Source: Clostridia bacterium
Lineage (GTDB): Bacteria; Bacillota; Clostridia; Oscillospirales; CAG-272
NCBI GenBank assembly: GCA_017461475.1
Contig: JAFTXX010000015.1
Location: forward strand, 1 to 53,391
Length of the DNA: 53,391 bases
Direction: 5' to 3'
Shown: positions 24,679 to 34,039 of the stretch, piece by piece
Layout: the number at the start of each line of letters is the position of its first letter
How positions within the stretch are numbered: position 1 is the first letter of the stretch
The notes under the pieces: model-generated
What the model was told of the DNA's origin: nothing
The model's database searches: none
Seen by the model: the letters and a program-made list of their open reading frames with translations, nothing else
Program-made: the position numbers and the translations under genes

Positions 24679-25851
24679 CTATACCTCTTTTGCACAAACT
24701 TCTTTGATAACTTCTACGGCTTCTTTGAGTATCTCCATAGGGATGTTCAAAGCGGGGAGAAGTCTTACCTTGTCCTTTGCGGTGAGGCAGAGGACACCTT
24801 TTTCGTTACATTCTTTTACTACATCAGCCGCGGGACGCGTAGTCTTTACGCCGATCATAAGTCCCATACCGACTACTTTTTCGATGCCTTTTGCATTTTC
24901 AAACGCACCAAACACATACTCACTCTTTGCTTTTACGTCGGCTAAAAGTGCGTCGTCAATTCTCTCAACGATGCTTACAGCACCTGCGCAAGCGACGGGA
25001 TTGCCGCCAAAGGTCGAGCCGTGGTCGCCGTGGCCGAGCACGTTTTGCACCTTTTCCGAAAGCAGGCACGCGCCGATAGGCAGACCGCCGCCGAGACCTT
25101 TTGCAGTGGTAACAACATCGGGGGTTACGCCGTAGTTCATGTACGCGTACATCTCGCCTGTACGTCCGTTGCCTGTCTGAACCTCGTCAACCATAAAGAG
25201 GATGTCGTTTTCGGCGGCAAACGCGGAGGTTTGCTGCACAAACTCTTTATCCATAACGTTAACGCCGCCCTCGCCTTGGATACACTCGATGAGGATTGCG
25301 GCAACTTTGTTGTTATTGACGGTCTCTTTGAGCTTTTCAAAATCGTTTGCGGGGGTGTGAACAAAACCGGGGGTGAGCGGCTGATAAAGCTCGTGATAGT
25401 GGTCTTGTCCTGTTGCCGCAAGGGTGGTGAGAGTGCGTCCGTGGAAGCTGTTTTCAAGCGTCACAATGGTGCTATATTCGCTTCCCTTTTTCTCGGCGGC
25501 ATACTTGCGTGCGACTTTTATCGCGCACTCGTTTGCCTCAGCGCCCGAGTTACCGAAGAAGACTTTTTTCATGCCAGTCTTTTCGCAAAGCAGCTCGGCA
25601 AGCTTGCCGCAAGGCGCGGTATAATAAAGGTTGGATGTATGCTGCACTTTCATTAACTGTTCGGTGACAGCCTTTACCCATTCTACATCAGCGGTGCCGA
25701 ATGAGGTTACGCCGATTCCGCTGCCCATGTCGATGTATCTTTTATCGTTTTCGTCGTAGAGTTCCGAACCGATACCGCTTGTAATTGCAACATCAAAACG
25801 CGCGTATGTATCGGCGACAAACTCTTTGTCTCTTGCCTTTATTTCACTCAT
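24679..25851 (-). CDS. argD: Acetylornithine aminotransferase
   Basis: PLP transaminase making N-acetylornithine from the semialdehyde. The 390-residue class-III enzyme has [82 protein letters not shown], and the PLP Lys in [16 protein letters not shown]. The ATG at 25851 overlaps the end of argB by 8 nt. An upstream in-frame GTG is possible but unneeded. Confidence 0.95.
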   Translation of the reverse strand: MSEIKARDKEFVADTYARFDVAITSGIGSELYDENDKRYIDMGSGIGVTSFGTADVEWVKAVTEQLMKVQHTSNLYYTAPCGKLAELLCEKTGMKKVFFGNSGAEANECAIKVARKYAAEKKGSEYSTIVTLENSFHGRTLTTLAATGQDHYHELYQPLTPGFVHTPANDFEKLKETVNNNKVAAILIECIQGEGGVNVMDKEFVQQTSAFAAENDILFMVDEVQTGNGRTGEMYAYMNYGVTPDVVTTAKGLGGGLPIGACLLSEKVQNVLGHGDHGSTFGGNPVACAGAVSIVERIDDALLADVKAKSEYVFGAFENAKGIEKVVGMGLMIGVKTTRPAADVVKECNEKGVLCLTAKDKVRLLPALNIPMEILKEAVEVIKEVCAKEV

Positions 25852-26734
25852 CGTCTTCACTCGCTTCTTTTGCTCTGTTGGTTACCATTGTACCTGCGCC
25901 CTCGTCGGTGAGAAGTTCCATGAGGATAGAGTGAGGCACGCGGCCGTCCATAATGATAACATTTTCAACGCCGTGCCTGATTGCTTCGACACAGCACTCA
26001 ACTTTAGGAATCATACCGCCGGAAATTACGCCCTCGGCGCGAAGAGCAGCCGCTTCATCAACAGTTACCTCAGGGATAAGAGTTGAGGGGTCGTCCTTAT
26101 CACGCAGAATTCCAGCGATGTCGGTCATCATAATCAGTCTTTCTGCATTAAGCGCGCCTGCGATATGCGCCGCCGCGGTGTCGCCGTTGATGTTATAGGT
26201 GTTGCCAGCCATGTCACAGCCGACGGTGGAAATTACGGGAATATATCCCTTTTCAAGCAGGTCGTATACAGGCTGAATGTTTATCTTCTTTATCTCACCG
26301 ACATATCCGAGACGCTCGTCCTTGAAGTCGGCAACGATAAGTTGGCCGTCCATGCCCGAAATGCCCATTGCACTTCCGCCCTTGGTTTCGAGCAGGTTTA
26401 CAAGGGTCTTGTTTACCTTGCCCGCAAGCACCATCTGCACAATGTCAACGGTTTCCTTGTCGGTAACGCGCAGACCGTCGACGAACTCAGCCTTTTTGCC
26501 GAGTCTTGTCATAAGGTCGTTAATCTCGGGTCCGCCGCCGTGCACAAGCACGACCTTAACGCCAATGAGCCAAAGGAGAACGATGTCTTCCATTACCTGC
26601 TGTTTCAAATTTTCGTCAATCATGGCATTGCCGCCGTATTTGACAACGACTATCTTGCCTGTGTATCTCTTAATATACGGCAGTGCCGCGGTAAGCACCT
26701 CTGCACGCTCTGAGTTTGAAAAAGAATTTATCAT
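25844..26734 (-). CDS. argB: Acetylglutamate kinase
   Basis: Phosphorylates N-acetylglutamate, second step of ornithine synthesis. The 296-residue amino-acid-kinase-fold protein has VVVKYGGNAMID, LVHGGGPEINDLM, VEFDxLRVT-like FVDGLRVTDKETVDIVQMVLAGKVN, DMAGNTYNINGDTAAAHIAGAL, and GVISGGMIPKVECCVEAI. The N-terminal helix (NSFSNSERAEVLTAALPYI) is present, as in arginine-feedback-inhibited hexameric enzymes. Ribosome site AAGGAAACG; MITE copy E lies upstream. Confidence 0.96.
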   Translation of the reverse strand: MINSFSNSERAEVLTAALPYIKRYTGKIVVVKYGGNAMIDENLKQQVMEDIVLLWLIGVKVVLVHGGGPEINDLMTRLGKKAEFVDGLRVTDKETVDIVQMVLAGKVNKTLVNLLETKGGSAMGISGMDGQLIVADFKDERLGYVGEIKKINIQPVYDLLEKGYIPVISTVGCDMAGNTYNINGDTAAAHIAGALNAERLIMMTDIAGILRDKDDPSTLIPEVTVDEAAALRAEGVISGGMIPKVECCVEAIRHGVENVIIMDGRVPHSILMELLTDEGAGTMVTNRAKEASEDDE

Positions 26735-26754
26735 AATCGTTTCCTTGTAGTAAA

Positions 26755-26972
26755 GTGGTGGTTAGAGGAATAGCAAACATCTCCCCGCGAGATCCTTCAC
26801 TTCGCTACGCTACGTAAGCGGGGGTGTTACTCCATGTAAAGCAAGCCTTTTCAAGCACTTTGCTAAATCCCGCCCTTGTCATCTTGAGCGGAGCGTAGCG
26901 AAGTCGAAACCCGTAGGGCGATGGCGCAGCCATCGGATCTTGGGCGGAGATGTCAGTAACATATCCTCTGAT
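26755..26972. repeat. MITE-like palindromic element, copy E (degenerate)
   Basis: Between argJ and argB. It keeps AGCAAACATCTCCCCGCGAG, AAATCCCGCCCTTGTCATC and TTGGGCGGAGATGT. The left half is shortened, the termini are eroded, and an extra palindrome (CGATGGCGCAGCCATCG, about 26918-26934) sits in the right loop. Arg operon transcription must pass through it. Confidence 0.78.
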
Positions 26973-28187
26973 TTACGTTCTGTAGTCTCCGTTTATTTTT
27001 ACGTAGTCGTAGGTGAGGTCGCAGCCCCATGCGGTTGCGGATGCGTCGCCGCTGTCAAGGGTGATGTTGATTTCGATTTCCTTTTCGAGGAGAATTTCTT
27101 TTGCCTTTTCCTCGGAGAAGTCAACGCCTGCGCCATTTACACATACGGTAATCTCGCCCTTATTGCTCTTGAAGGTTACGCCGACCTTGGTTACGTCAAC
27201 GTCCGCGCCGCTGTAGCCTATCGCACAGAGCACACGTCCCCAGTTTGCGTCAGCGCCGAACATTGCGGCTTTGAGAAGGCTTGAGCAGATAACGCTCTTG
27301 GCAACGGTCTTTGCGGTGGAAACGTCTTTTGCGCCGCTTACGTTACATTCGAGAAGTTTGGTTGCGCCCTCGCCGTCGCCCGCTATCATGCGGCAGAGGT
27401 AAACGGTAACTGTGTTGAGCGCCTTCATAAACTCGGCGAAATCCTCGCCCTCGGCGGTGATTTCGGCGTTGCCCGCCATGCCGTTTGCAAGCACGGTGAC
27501 CATATCGTTTGTGGAAGTGTCGCCGTCAACGCTTACCATGTTGAATGTATCTGCGATGTCGCTGGAGAGTGCTTTCTGAAGCATTGCGGGAGAAATGCAA
27601 ACGTCGGTGGTGATAAACACCAGCATGGTTGCCATGTTGGGGTGGATCATGCCGCTGCCCTTTGCAATGCCGCCGATACGGCAGGTCTTGCCGCCTACGG
27701 TGAACTCAACCGCGATCTCCTTTTTGACGGTGTCGGTGGTCATAATGCCCTCGGATGCGGCTTCGCTGCCGTCCTTTGACAGCACTTCTGCAACCGCGGG
27801 AATACCGCTTTCAAAGGGAACGATGGAAAGGGGCTGACCGATAACGCCGGTGGATGCCACAACAACGTCAGCAGCGTCAATACCCAGTGTATCTGCGGCT
27901 ATAGCACACATTTTTTCTGCAATTTCGATGCCGTCGGCGTTGCAGGTATTTGCGTTGCCGCTGTTGCAGATAACCGCCTGAGCCTTGCCGTCTGCTATGT
28001 TGTTCTTGGTAACGGTAAGCGGTGCGCCCTTAACAAGGTTGGTTGTATATACGGCGGCAGCGCTTGCCTTGACCTCGCTGAAAATCATTGCGAGGTCACG
28101 TTTTGTGCGGTTCTTGCGCACACCGCAATGCACGCCGCCCGCAGTAAAGCCTTTCGCGGCACAAACGCCGCCAGATATAATTTTCAT
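26973..28187 (-). CDS. argJ: Glutamate N-acetyltransferase / amino-acid acetyltransferase
   Basis: Transfers acetyl from N-acetylornithine to glutamate, recycling the acetyl group; some members also use acetyl-CoA. The 404-residue precursor has the self-cleavage site HPNMATMLVFITTD, where the Thr becomes the nucleophile. GVRKNRTKRDLAMIFSEV lies near the N terminus and ANWGRVLCAIGYSGADVD and GDASATAWGCDLTYDYVKIN are in the beta chain. No argA is seen, which fits the recycling route. The start is the ATG at 28187 with GAAAGGACTAACT upstream; the longer frame has no support. Confidence 0.95.
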   Translation of the reverse strand: MKIISGGVCAAKGFTAGGVHCGVRKNRTKRDLAMIFSEVKASAAAVYTTNLVKGAPLTVTKNNIADGKAQAVICNSGNANTCNADGIEIAEKMCAIAADTLGIDAADVVVASTGVIGQPLSIVPFESGIPAVAEVLSKDGSEAASEGIMTTDTVKKEIAVEFTVGGKTCRIGGIAKGSGMIHPNMATMLVFITTDVCISPAMLQKALSSDIADTFNMVSVDGDTSTNDMVTVLANGMAGNAEITAEGEDFAEFMKALNTVTVYLCRMIAGDGEGATKLLECNVSGAKDVSTAKTVAKSVICSSLLKAAMFGADANWGRVLCAIGYSGADVDVTKVGVTFKSNKGEITVCVNGAGVDFSEEKAKEILLEKEIEINITLDSGDASATAWGCDLTYDYVKINGDYRT

Positions 28188-28211
28188 AGTTAGTCCTTTC
28201 TTGTGGCACTT

Positions 28212-28243
28212 GTGGGGAACGCTTTTGTAAAAGCGTTCCCCAC
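28212..28243. repeat. 32-bp perfect palindrome between argC and argJ
   Basis: Arms of 15 bp (GTGGGGAACGCTTTT / AAAAGCGTTCCCCAC) around GT. It lies in the argC-argJ gap (28188-28352), which also holds a second palindrome at 28314-28347. Confidence 0.8.
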
Positions 28244-28313
28244 ACCCCTCGTAAAACTTTTGAAAAAGTAAAATGCTACAGCAATTCACTTTTCATAAAT
28301 TTTTGAAAAGGGC

Positions 28314-28347
28314 ACGGGAAAGACTTTTTATAAAAAGTTTTTCCCGT
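28314..28347. repeat. 34-bp palindrome between argC and argJ
   Basis: ACGGGAAAGACTTTTT opposite AAAAAGTTTTTCCCGT around TA, with one or two mismatches. It starts a few bases after the argC stop codon and could be a partial terminator within the operon. Confidence 0.7.
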
Positions 28348-28352
28348 AAAAA

Positions 28353-29276
28353 TTATACTACTAAACCAGTCGCTTCGTCAACGCCGAGGAGTAGGTTCAT
28401 GTTCTGAATTGCGGCACCGCTTGCGCCTTTGCCGAGGTTGTCGTAGCGGGCAACGAGCAAAATGCGCTCTGCGTTGCCGCAGACGGTGATCTGCATGTCA
28501 TCGCGTCCCTCGAGTGCGTTTGCCGCAAGGAATCCGCCCTCATCGGCGGCATCAACGAACTTTACAAGTCCGTTTTTGTAATAATTCTTGTAGACCTCGG
28601 CAACCTCAGTTATGGTTGCGCCGAGTGTCCTTGCGTGAACGGGAACGGTAACTTCCATACCCGCGTAATAGGGAGCAACTATGGGACAAAAGATGGGGGG
28701 ATTGTCAAGACCCGAAATTTTGGTCATCTCTTTGAGATGCTTGTGCTGCTGAGTGATGCCGTAGAGTCTGGGTGAGTCGAGGAGGGTATTTCTTTCGTCA
28801 CTCTCGTACTCAGCTATCATCTTTTTGCCGCCGCCGGAGTAACCGGTCAGCGAAAAGCAGCTAAGATTTACATTCTTTTTAAGCAAGCCTGCGCGCATAA
28901 GCGGCTCGACAAGTGCGATAAATCCGCTCGCGTGGCAACCGGGGTTGCCGATACGCTTTGAATCCGCAATGCGTTTTCTTCTTCCGTAGAGTTCGGGGAA
29001 ACCGTATTCCCAGCCCTCAACGGTTCTGTGCGCCGTGGATGTGTCGATAATAGCAACAGACGAGCCCTCGGCGAGCGCTACTGCTTCTCTTGCCGCATCA
29101 TCGGGCAAGCAGAGAAACGCGATATCGGCGGTGTGCAGCGCGTCACGTCTTGCCGATGTGTCCTTGCGAAGCTCGTCGGGGAGAATGAGGAGCTCAATGT
29201 CTTTTCTGTCTGCAAGGCGCTCGTGAATGCGAAGTCCTGTTGTTCCTGCGCTGCCGTCAATAAATACTTTTGTCAC
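28353..29276 (-). CDS. argC: N-acetyl-gamma-glutamyl-phosphate reductase, type 2
   Basis: NADPH-dependent reduction of N-acetylglutamyl phosphate to the semialdehyde. The 307-residue product has FIDGSAGTTGLRIHERL, FLCLPDDAAREAV, IIDTSTAHRT, and catalytic Cys in RIGNPGCHASGFIALV. The length and the GSAGTTGL form match the shorter type 2 enzymes rather than the ~345-residue type 1. Its ATG overlaps the argH stop (ATGA). Confidence 0.94.
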   Translation of the reverse strand: MTKVFIDGSAGTTGLRIHERLADRKDIELLILPDELRKDTSARRDALHTADIAFLCLPDDAAREAVALAEGSSVAIIDTSTAHRTVEGWEYGFPELYGRRKRIADSKRIGNPGCHASGFIALVEPLMRAGLLKKNVNLSCFSLTGYSGGGKKMIAEYESDERNTLLDSPRLYGITQQHKHLKEMTKISGLDNPPIFCPIVAPYYAGMEVTVPVHARTLGATITEVAEVYKNYYKNGLVKFVDAADEGGFLAANALEGRDDMQITVCGNAERILLVARYDNLGKGASGAAIQNMNLLLGVDEATGLVV

Positions 29277-30646
29277 TGTAGTTTTTCCTTTACAAATCTT
29301 ATCTGTGCTTCAACCGACGAAGGCGAAGTGCCGCCCTCGCTTATACGTTTTTCAACGCAGGTAAGAAGGTCAATTTCGCCGTAGAGGTCAACCTCAAACA
29401 GCGGTGAAAATTCTTTATATTCATCAAGGGTAAGCGTTTCAAGCACTTTTCCCTCTGCGATGCATTTTGCAACGATTTGTCCCGAAATCTTGTATGCGCT
29501 GCGGAAAGGCAGCCCTTTCTTTACAAGATAATCGGCAAGGTCGGTGGCGTTGATAAAGCCTTTCTGCGCCGCCGCCTTCATGTTTTCCTTGTTCACTGCC
29601 ATGGTGCTTATCATACCGGTGAACACAGGCAGGCACATCTTGACGGTGTCGCACGCGTCAAACACGCCTTCCTTGTCTTCCTGCATGTCTTTGTTGTATG
29701 CAAGCGGAAGTCCTTTGAGAGTGGTGAGCAGCGCCATGAGGTCGCCGTAAACGCGTCCTGTCTTGCCGCGGACAAGCTCTGCCATATCGGAATTTTTCTT
29801 CTGCGGCATAATTGAGGAGCCTGTGGTGTACGCGTTTGAAAGCTCAATGAACTTGAATTCCCAGCTCGACCAGAGGATAATTTCCTCGGAGAAGCGGGAG
29901 AGATGCATCATAAGGATAGACAGCGCACTCAGCAGCTCAGCGACAAAGTCGCGGTCGGAAACGCCGTCGAGCGAGTTCATCGAGATGCCGTCAAAGCCGA
30001 GCTTTGCAGCTTCAAAGCGGCGGTCGGTCGCATAAGTCGTTCCCGCGAGAGCGCAACAGCCGATAGGCGAAATGTTCATGCGCTTTCTTGTGTCCGAAAG
30101 TCTGTCAAGGTCGCGGAGAAGCATCATCGCGTACGCCATCAAATGATGACCGAACACAATGGGCTGCGCGCGCTGAAGATGTGTGTAGCCGGGGAGAATG
30201 GTGTCCTTGTGCTCCTCAGCCTTTTCGGTAATGGCACCGATGAGGTCGCGGATCTGCAAGCTTATCGTGTCGACCTCGTCGCGCAGATACATGCGAACGT
30301 CGAGCGCAACCTGGTCGTTGCGGCTGCGTGCGGTGTGAAGCTTCTTGCCCACATCGCCAAGCCTATCGGTGAGCACCTGCTCAACGAACATGTGGATGTC
30401 CTCGCAGCTCATGTCTATCGAAAGTTTACCGCTTTCAATGTCTGCGAGAATTTCTTCAAGCCCGCCGATAAGGGTGTCCGCCTCGGTCTGTGAAATTATG
30501 CCGCAGGCAGCGAGCATAGCGGCGTGCGCCATGCTGCCCGTGATATCCTGCTTATACATTCTTGAGTCAAAGCCAATGGACGAATTGAAATCATCCGCAA
30601 GGCTGTCTGTGAGACCGTCGGTGCGGCCTGCCCACATCTTTGCCAT
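29273..30646 (-). CDS. argH: Argininosuccinate lyase
   Basis: Splits argininosuccinate into arginine and fumarate. The 457-residue fumarase-superfamily enzyme opens MWAGRTDGLTDSLADDFNSS. It contains EDIHMFVEQVLTDRLGDVGKKLHTARSRNDQVALD, GYTHLQRAQPIVFGHHLMAY, and the signature loop TGSSIMPQKKNSDMAELVRGK with the catalytic Ser. It sits 18 bp after argG. Confidence 0.96.
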   Translation of the reverse strand: MAKMWAGRTDGLTDSLADDFNSSIGFDSRMYKQDITGSMAHAAMLAACGIISQTEADTLIGGLEEILADIESGKLSIDMSCEDIHMFVEQVLTDRLGDVGKKLHTARSRNDQVALDVRMYLRDEVDTISLQIRDLIGAITEKAEEHKDTILPGYTHLQRAQPIVFGHHLMAYAMMLLRDLDRLSDTRKRMNISPIGCCALAGTTYATDRRFEAAKLGFDGISMNSLDGVSDRDFVAELLSALSILMMHLSRFSEEIILWSSWEFKFIELSNAYTTGSSIMPQKKNSDMAELVRGKTGRVYGDLMALLTTLKGLPLAYNKDMQEDKEGVFDACDTVKMCLPVFTGMISTMAVNKENMKAAAQKGFINATDLADYLVKKGLPFRSAYKISGQIVAKCIAEGKVLETLTLDEYKEFSPLFEVDLYGEIDLLTCVEKRISEGGTSPSSVEAQIRFVKEKLQ

Positions 30647-30664
30647 TGTTATATCCTTGTTTTC

Positions 30665-31891
30665 TTATTTGTTATTATTTTTGGCATCAACCATAGCCTG
30701 AACCTTGATGGGCAGACCGTAGAGGTTGATAAATCCTGCGGAGTCCTTCTGGTCGTAGTCGCTCTCGCCGAAGGTTGCGATCTCCTCGCTGTAGAGGGAG
30801 TTTTCGCTCCATACGCCGGCGTTGATCATGTTGCCCTTGTAGAGCTTGAGGCGAACCTTACCGGTAACCTTCTCCTGAGTCTTGTCAACGAATGCGCTGA
30901 GTGCCTCGCGGAGAGGTGTGAACCACTGACCGTTGTAAACGAGCTCTGCGAATGTGATGGAGAGCTTCTGCTTTTCGTGCATGGTCATCTTGTCAAGGCA
31001 GATAGTTTCAAGAACGCTGTGAGCCTTGTAGAGAATAGCTCCGCCGGGAGTTTCATAAACGCCGCGGCACTTCATGCCGACAAGACGGTTTTCAACGATG
31101 TCAAGAAGACCGATACCGTTAGCGCCGCCGAGCTCGTTGAGCTTTAAGATGATGTTCTTAGCGGACATCTTTTCGCCGTCGATAGCTACCGGAACGCCCT
31201 TCTCAAAGTCGAGTTCAACGTAAGTGGGCTTATCGGGAGCCATGATGGGAGAAACGCCCATTTCAAGGAAGCCGGGCTTGTCGTAAAGGGGCTCATTGCC
31301 GGTATCCTCGAGGTCGAGACCCTCATGAGAGAGGTGCCAGAGGTTCTTGTCCTTGGAGTAGTTGGTCTCACGGTTTATCTTGAGAGGAATGTTGTGCGCT
31401 TCTGCGTAGTCGATCTCCTCGTCGCGGGACTTGATATCCCACTCACGCCAAGGAGCGATGATAGGCATGTTAGGTGCAAAGTGCTTGATGGTAAGCTCAA
31501 AACGAACCTGGTCATTACCCTTACCTGTGCAGCCGTGGCAGATAGCATCTGCGCCCTCTTTGATAGCAATATCAACGAGACCCTTTGCGATGCAGGGACG
31601 AGCATGGCTGGTACCAAGGAGATATTCCTCGTAAACAGCGCCCGCCTTAACGCAGGGGATGATGTAGTCGTCTACATACTCGTCGGTGAGGTCGAGGACA
31701 TAGAGCTTGGATGCGCCGGTCTTAAGAGCCTTTTCTTCAAGACCCTCAAGTTCGTCAGCCTGACCTACGTTGCCGGATACCGCGATAACTTCGCAGTTGT
31801 TGTAGTTTTCCTTAAGCCACGGAATAATGATGGATGTGTCAAGACCGCCCGAGTAAGCAAGAACGACCTTTTTAATGTTTTCCTTGTTCAT
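30665..31891 (-). CDS. argG: Argininosuccinate synthase
   Basis: ATP-dependent ligation of citrulline and aspartate. The 408-residue product has the PP-loop [50 protein letters not shown], and [19 protein letters not shown]. First gene of the operon; ATG at 31891 with TTTGGAGGGTATTACT before it. The longer frame starts inside the promoter and is rejected. Confidence 0.96.
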   Translation of the reverse strand: MNKENIKKVVLAYSGGLDTSIIIPWLKENYNNCEVIAVSGNVGQADELEGLEEKALKTGASKLYVLDLTDEYVDDYIIPCVKAGAVYEEYLLGTSHARPCIAKGLVDIAIKEGADAICHGCTGKGNDQVRFELTIKHFAPNMPIIAPWREWDIKSRDEEIDYAEAHNIPLKINRETNYSKDKNLWHLSHEGLDLEDTGNEPLYDKPGFLEMGVSPIMAPDKPTYVELDFEKGVPVAIDGEKMSAKNIILKLNELGGANGIGLLDIVENRLVGMKCRGVYETPGGAILYKAHSVLETICLDKMTMHEKQKLSITFAELVYNGQWFTPLREALSAFVDKTQEKVTGKVRLKLYKGNMINAGVWSENSLYSEEIATFGESDYDQKDSAGFINLYGLPIKVQAMVDAKNNNK

Positions 31892-31917
31892 AGTAATACC
31901 CTCCAAAAAAGATAATT

Positions 31918-31994
31918 CGAATAAATATGCACTCATTTTACACCCAAAACCTCATTTTGTCAAGCTTTTTAGAATAAATATTCATCAATATTCA
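31918..31994 (-). promoter_or_regulatory. arg operon promoter with two ARG-box-like sites
   Basis: Minus-strand TTGACA (31963-31958), 17-nt spacer, TAAAAT (31940-31935), start near 31928. GCATATTTATTC (31930-31919) covers the start point. TGAATATTGATGAATATTTATTC-like sequence lies upstream at about 31994-31971, containing GAATATTTATTC. Both resemble the AT-rich TGAATAATTATTCA-type operator of ArgR. Arginine repression is inferred; no argR gene is in the window. Confidence 0.7.
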
Positions 31995-32019
31995 CAAGTA
32001 TATGCACCTTGCACACAAA

Positions 32020-32072
32020 AAGCGCCCGTCCTCTCGCCAATACAGACATTTTGACGAAGAAAACGGGCGCTG
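32020..32072 (-). terminator. Probable terminator of the restriction-modification operon
   Basis: Minus-strand AGCGCCCGT and ACGGGCGCT enclose a long loop of about 30 nt and are followed by TTTTTG. It lies between the last methyltransferase gene and the arg promoter. The loop is unusually long for a terminator. Confidence 0.55.
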
Positions 32073-32122
32073 TTTGAAAATTTATTCATTATTATATGTA
32101 TTAATATATTAATGCATATATT

Positions 32123-32869
32123 TTATTTCTTAAAAACAAACAAATATTCATGTGCTATAAGTAAAAAATTATACTTTACACTGTTGGTTTTCCAATATCC
32201 CGTTGCTTTGCAATTATGTTGTTCTTTGATAATAAGTTCTTTAAGTTTAAACCCGGTATTCTCAAAGATACGCATAACATCAAACGACATCGGTATCATA
32301 TGGCCTTTCTGACGGGTATCGCCCATTAGGACGGCACAGAATTTGTCCTTTTTAAGAACGCGATAACTCTCTCCTGCGACTTTTTGCATTTCTTCTAAAA
32401 AGTCTTTGACTTTCAGTAAAGATAAATCCTCAGGAATATCATCGCTGTATTGAATAATATTAGCATACGGCGGATGAGTGCAAATGAGGTCGATACTGTT
32501 ATCGGGAACAAAGTCAAGATTTCGCGCATCGCCTTTGTGAATATAAACCTTTCCGTCAGCACCTTCATGTTCAAAGTCAACTTTTTCTTTGCAACGAGCG
32601 AGCGCGATATCATTGACATCCACGCCTATAATATTACGGTTTAACAATTTTGCCTCAACGAGAGTCGTGCCACCGCCCGCAAATTGATCAAGAACCAAAT
32701 CATTCTCTTTAGAATAACGGAGCAAAATATTACGAGGTATATACGGAGACCAGTTTCCACGCCATTTCGCATCGTGCGTTGCCCAATCACCACGCTTGGG
32801 AAAAGACCAATGAGTAGTCATTTCAAGTTCAAAATCATCAGGCTCCCATTTTGTTAATTTTTTAGTCAT
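32123..32869 (-). CDS. DNA methyltransferase (adenine N6 or cytosine N4), second enzyme of the DpnII-type system
   Basis: A 248-residue SAM-dependent DNA methyltransferase. It has a motif X-like segment WSPYIPRNILLRYSKE (40-55), motif I LDQFAGGGTTLVEA (60-73), acidic IIGVDVND (80-87) and catalytic motif IV THPPYANI (131-138). The order X-I-IV differs from DpnA of the pneumococcal DpnII system (IV before I), so it is not a simple DpnA orthologue. It starts within the stop of the nuclease gene (TAATG). Modification of GATC is suggested by context; the TRD cannot be read. Confidence 0.88.
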   Translation of the reverse strand: MTKKLTKWEPDDFELEMTTHWSFPKRGDWATHDAKWRGNWSPYIPRNILLRYSKENDLVLDQFAGGGTTLVEAKLLNRNIIGVDVNDIALARCKEKVDFEHEGADGKVYIHKGDARNLDFVPDNSIDLICTHPPYANIIQYSDDIPEDLSLLKVKDFLEEMQKVAGESYRVLKKDKFCAVLMGDTRQKGHMIPMSFDVMRIFENTGFKLKELIIKEQHNCKATGYWKTNSVKYNFLLIAHEYLFVFKK

Positions 32870-33744
32870 TATTTAAAGACCTCGCTTATTACACCATCTT
32901 CCAAATCCTTAATATTGTACATGTGCTGCATAACATCAAAAGTCTCTTCGAGATTGTTTCGTGCGCTTGTCCATCCTTTGCCATCGGTAAACCAAACGAA
33001 TGTAAATCCGTCTATCTCTTGAGTTTCCCAAGCAAGCGTTTTATAACTGCGAGCAGTTTCGTTCAGCTTGCTGCCGCCACTGCCATAAAAGTTAGTTTCG
33101 ATACCATATATCATATTATCTGTTTTAATAACAAAATCGAAACGCTTTTCCATTTTACCCTGATTAGAAATAGCCGACAAATCTATATTCCACTTGTCTG
33201 TAATCTGATGAATATACATTTCTTTGAAGTAGTTTACCCCTTTGGTAAAACCTGCTTTTTGGATAAAACTTTCTACCAAATCTTCCATAAGATGTCCGCC
33301 ACGATTTTTACGGCCGTTGGAATCGAGACCGGTTTCCACACCCGTTGCGTAATCGACCAAATTGTTTACAATATGATTTTTCAACAAATCAAACAGTCCG
33401 GTTTCTCTCATAAAATATTTGTATTTTTCATAATGAGCATGACTGTTTGGCGGAACCTTTCCGAGGTCAAATTGAAATAAATACCCGCCATTTTCATCCT
33501 GACAGTATATTTCATTCGCTCTAACCGCTAAAAGCAGAGGAATACACTTCAATACTTCCGGGTATTTTCTCATTAAATTCTCAAAATCGGCTTCAATACT
33601 CTTTGAGCCGATAAGAGAATTTAAAATATTAAGTTCGACCTTAATATTATCGACATTCCTATGTACTTTTTCAAAATCTATATAATAACCATAGTCTGCG
33701 ATACTATCACGAAAGCCTGATAACCATTTGCTAAAATCTCGCAT
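32869..33744 (-). CDS. Type II restriction endonuclease, DpnII family
   Basis: Expected to cut unmethylated GATC. The 291-residue product matches the DpnII family along its whole length. Conserved blocks are FSKWLSGFRDSIADYGYYIDF, NIKVELNILNSLIGSK, HIVNNLVDYATGVETGLDSNG, KNRGGHLMEDLVESF, and the PD-(D/E)xK-like core EKRFDFVIKTDNMIYGIETNF followed by GSGGSKLNETARSYK. The start at 33744 has GGGGTG 8 nt upstream and matches the family N terminus. It sits 20 bp after the small gene and overlaps the second methyltransferase by one base. Confidence 0.95.
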   Translation of the reverse strand: MRDFSKWLSGFRDSIADYGYYIDFEKVHRNVDNIKVELNILNSLIGSKSIEADFENLMRKYPEVLKCIPLLLAVRANEIYCQDENGGYLFQFDLGKVPPNSHAHYEKYKYFMRETGLFDLLKNHIVNNLVDYATGVETGLDSNGRKNRGGHLMEDLVESFIQKAGFTKGVNYFKEMYIHQITDKWNIDLSAISNQGKMEKRFDFVIKTDNMIYGIETNFYGSGGSKLNETARSYKTLAWETQEIDGFTFVWFTDGKGWTSARNNLEETFDVMQHMYNIKDLEDGVISEVFK

Positions 33745-33764
33745 TTTTTCACACCCCAATGTAA

Positions 33765-34019
33765 TTATGAACTTCTTTTTCTGCCTTCGTTATATCCTTC
33801 ATCATATGCTCCTTTAGCATCTTTATGGCGTACAGTTCCCGCCTGGCTATACGGCAAATGTGAAAGATCTGTTTTTCTAACATTTCCTTCCATACCATCT
33901 CGCAATCCTTCCTCATACGCACAACCTGCACAAATATGACGATCTCCGTGCTGGTTATCTTGTGCTTCTGGGAGTGAGTTGTATTCATTTAAATAACGAT
34001 GGGCTTTTTTACAGATCAT
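33765..34019 (-). CDS. Small protein of unknown function between dam and the DpnII nuclease
   Basis: 84 residues, not recognised. It contains a CxxC-like HICAGCAYEEGLRDGMEG and the repeated pattern AYEEGLRDG / AYDEGYNEG, with LPYSQAGTVRHKDA between them. A near-perfect ribosome site (AAAGGAGG, 9 nt before ATG) and tight spacing (20 bp each side) argue for a real gene. An overlapping frame (33749-33988) has no such site. It may help regulate or assemble the restriction system, like C proteins in other systems, but no HTH is visible. Confidence 0.75.
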   Translation of the reverse strand: MICKKAHRYLNEYNSLPEAQDNQHGDRHICAGCAYEEGLRDGMEGNVRKTDLSHLPYSQAGTVRHKDAKGAYDEGYNEGRKRSS

Positions 34020-34039
34020 AAATTTGTTCCTCCTTTAGT

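Noticed and set aside
33749-33988. 79-residue frame overlapping the small restriction-operon gene
   Set aside because: It lacks a ribosome site and is out of frame with the version that has AAAGGAGG upstream.
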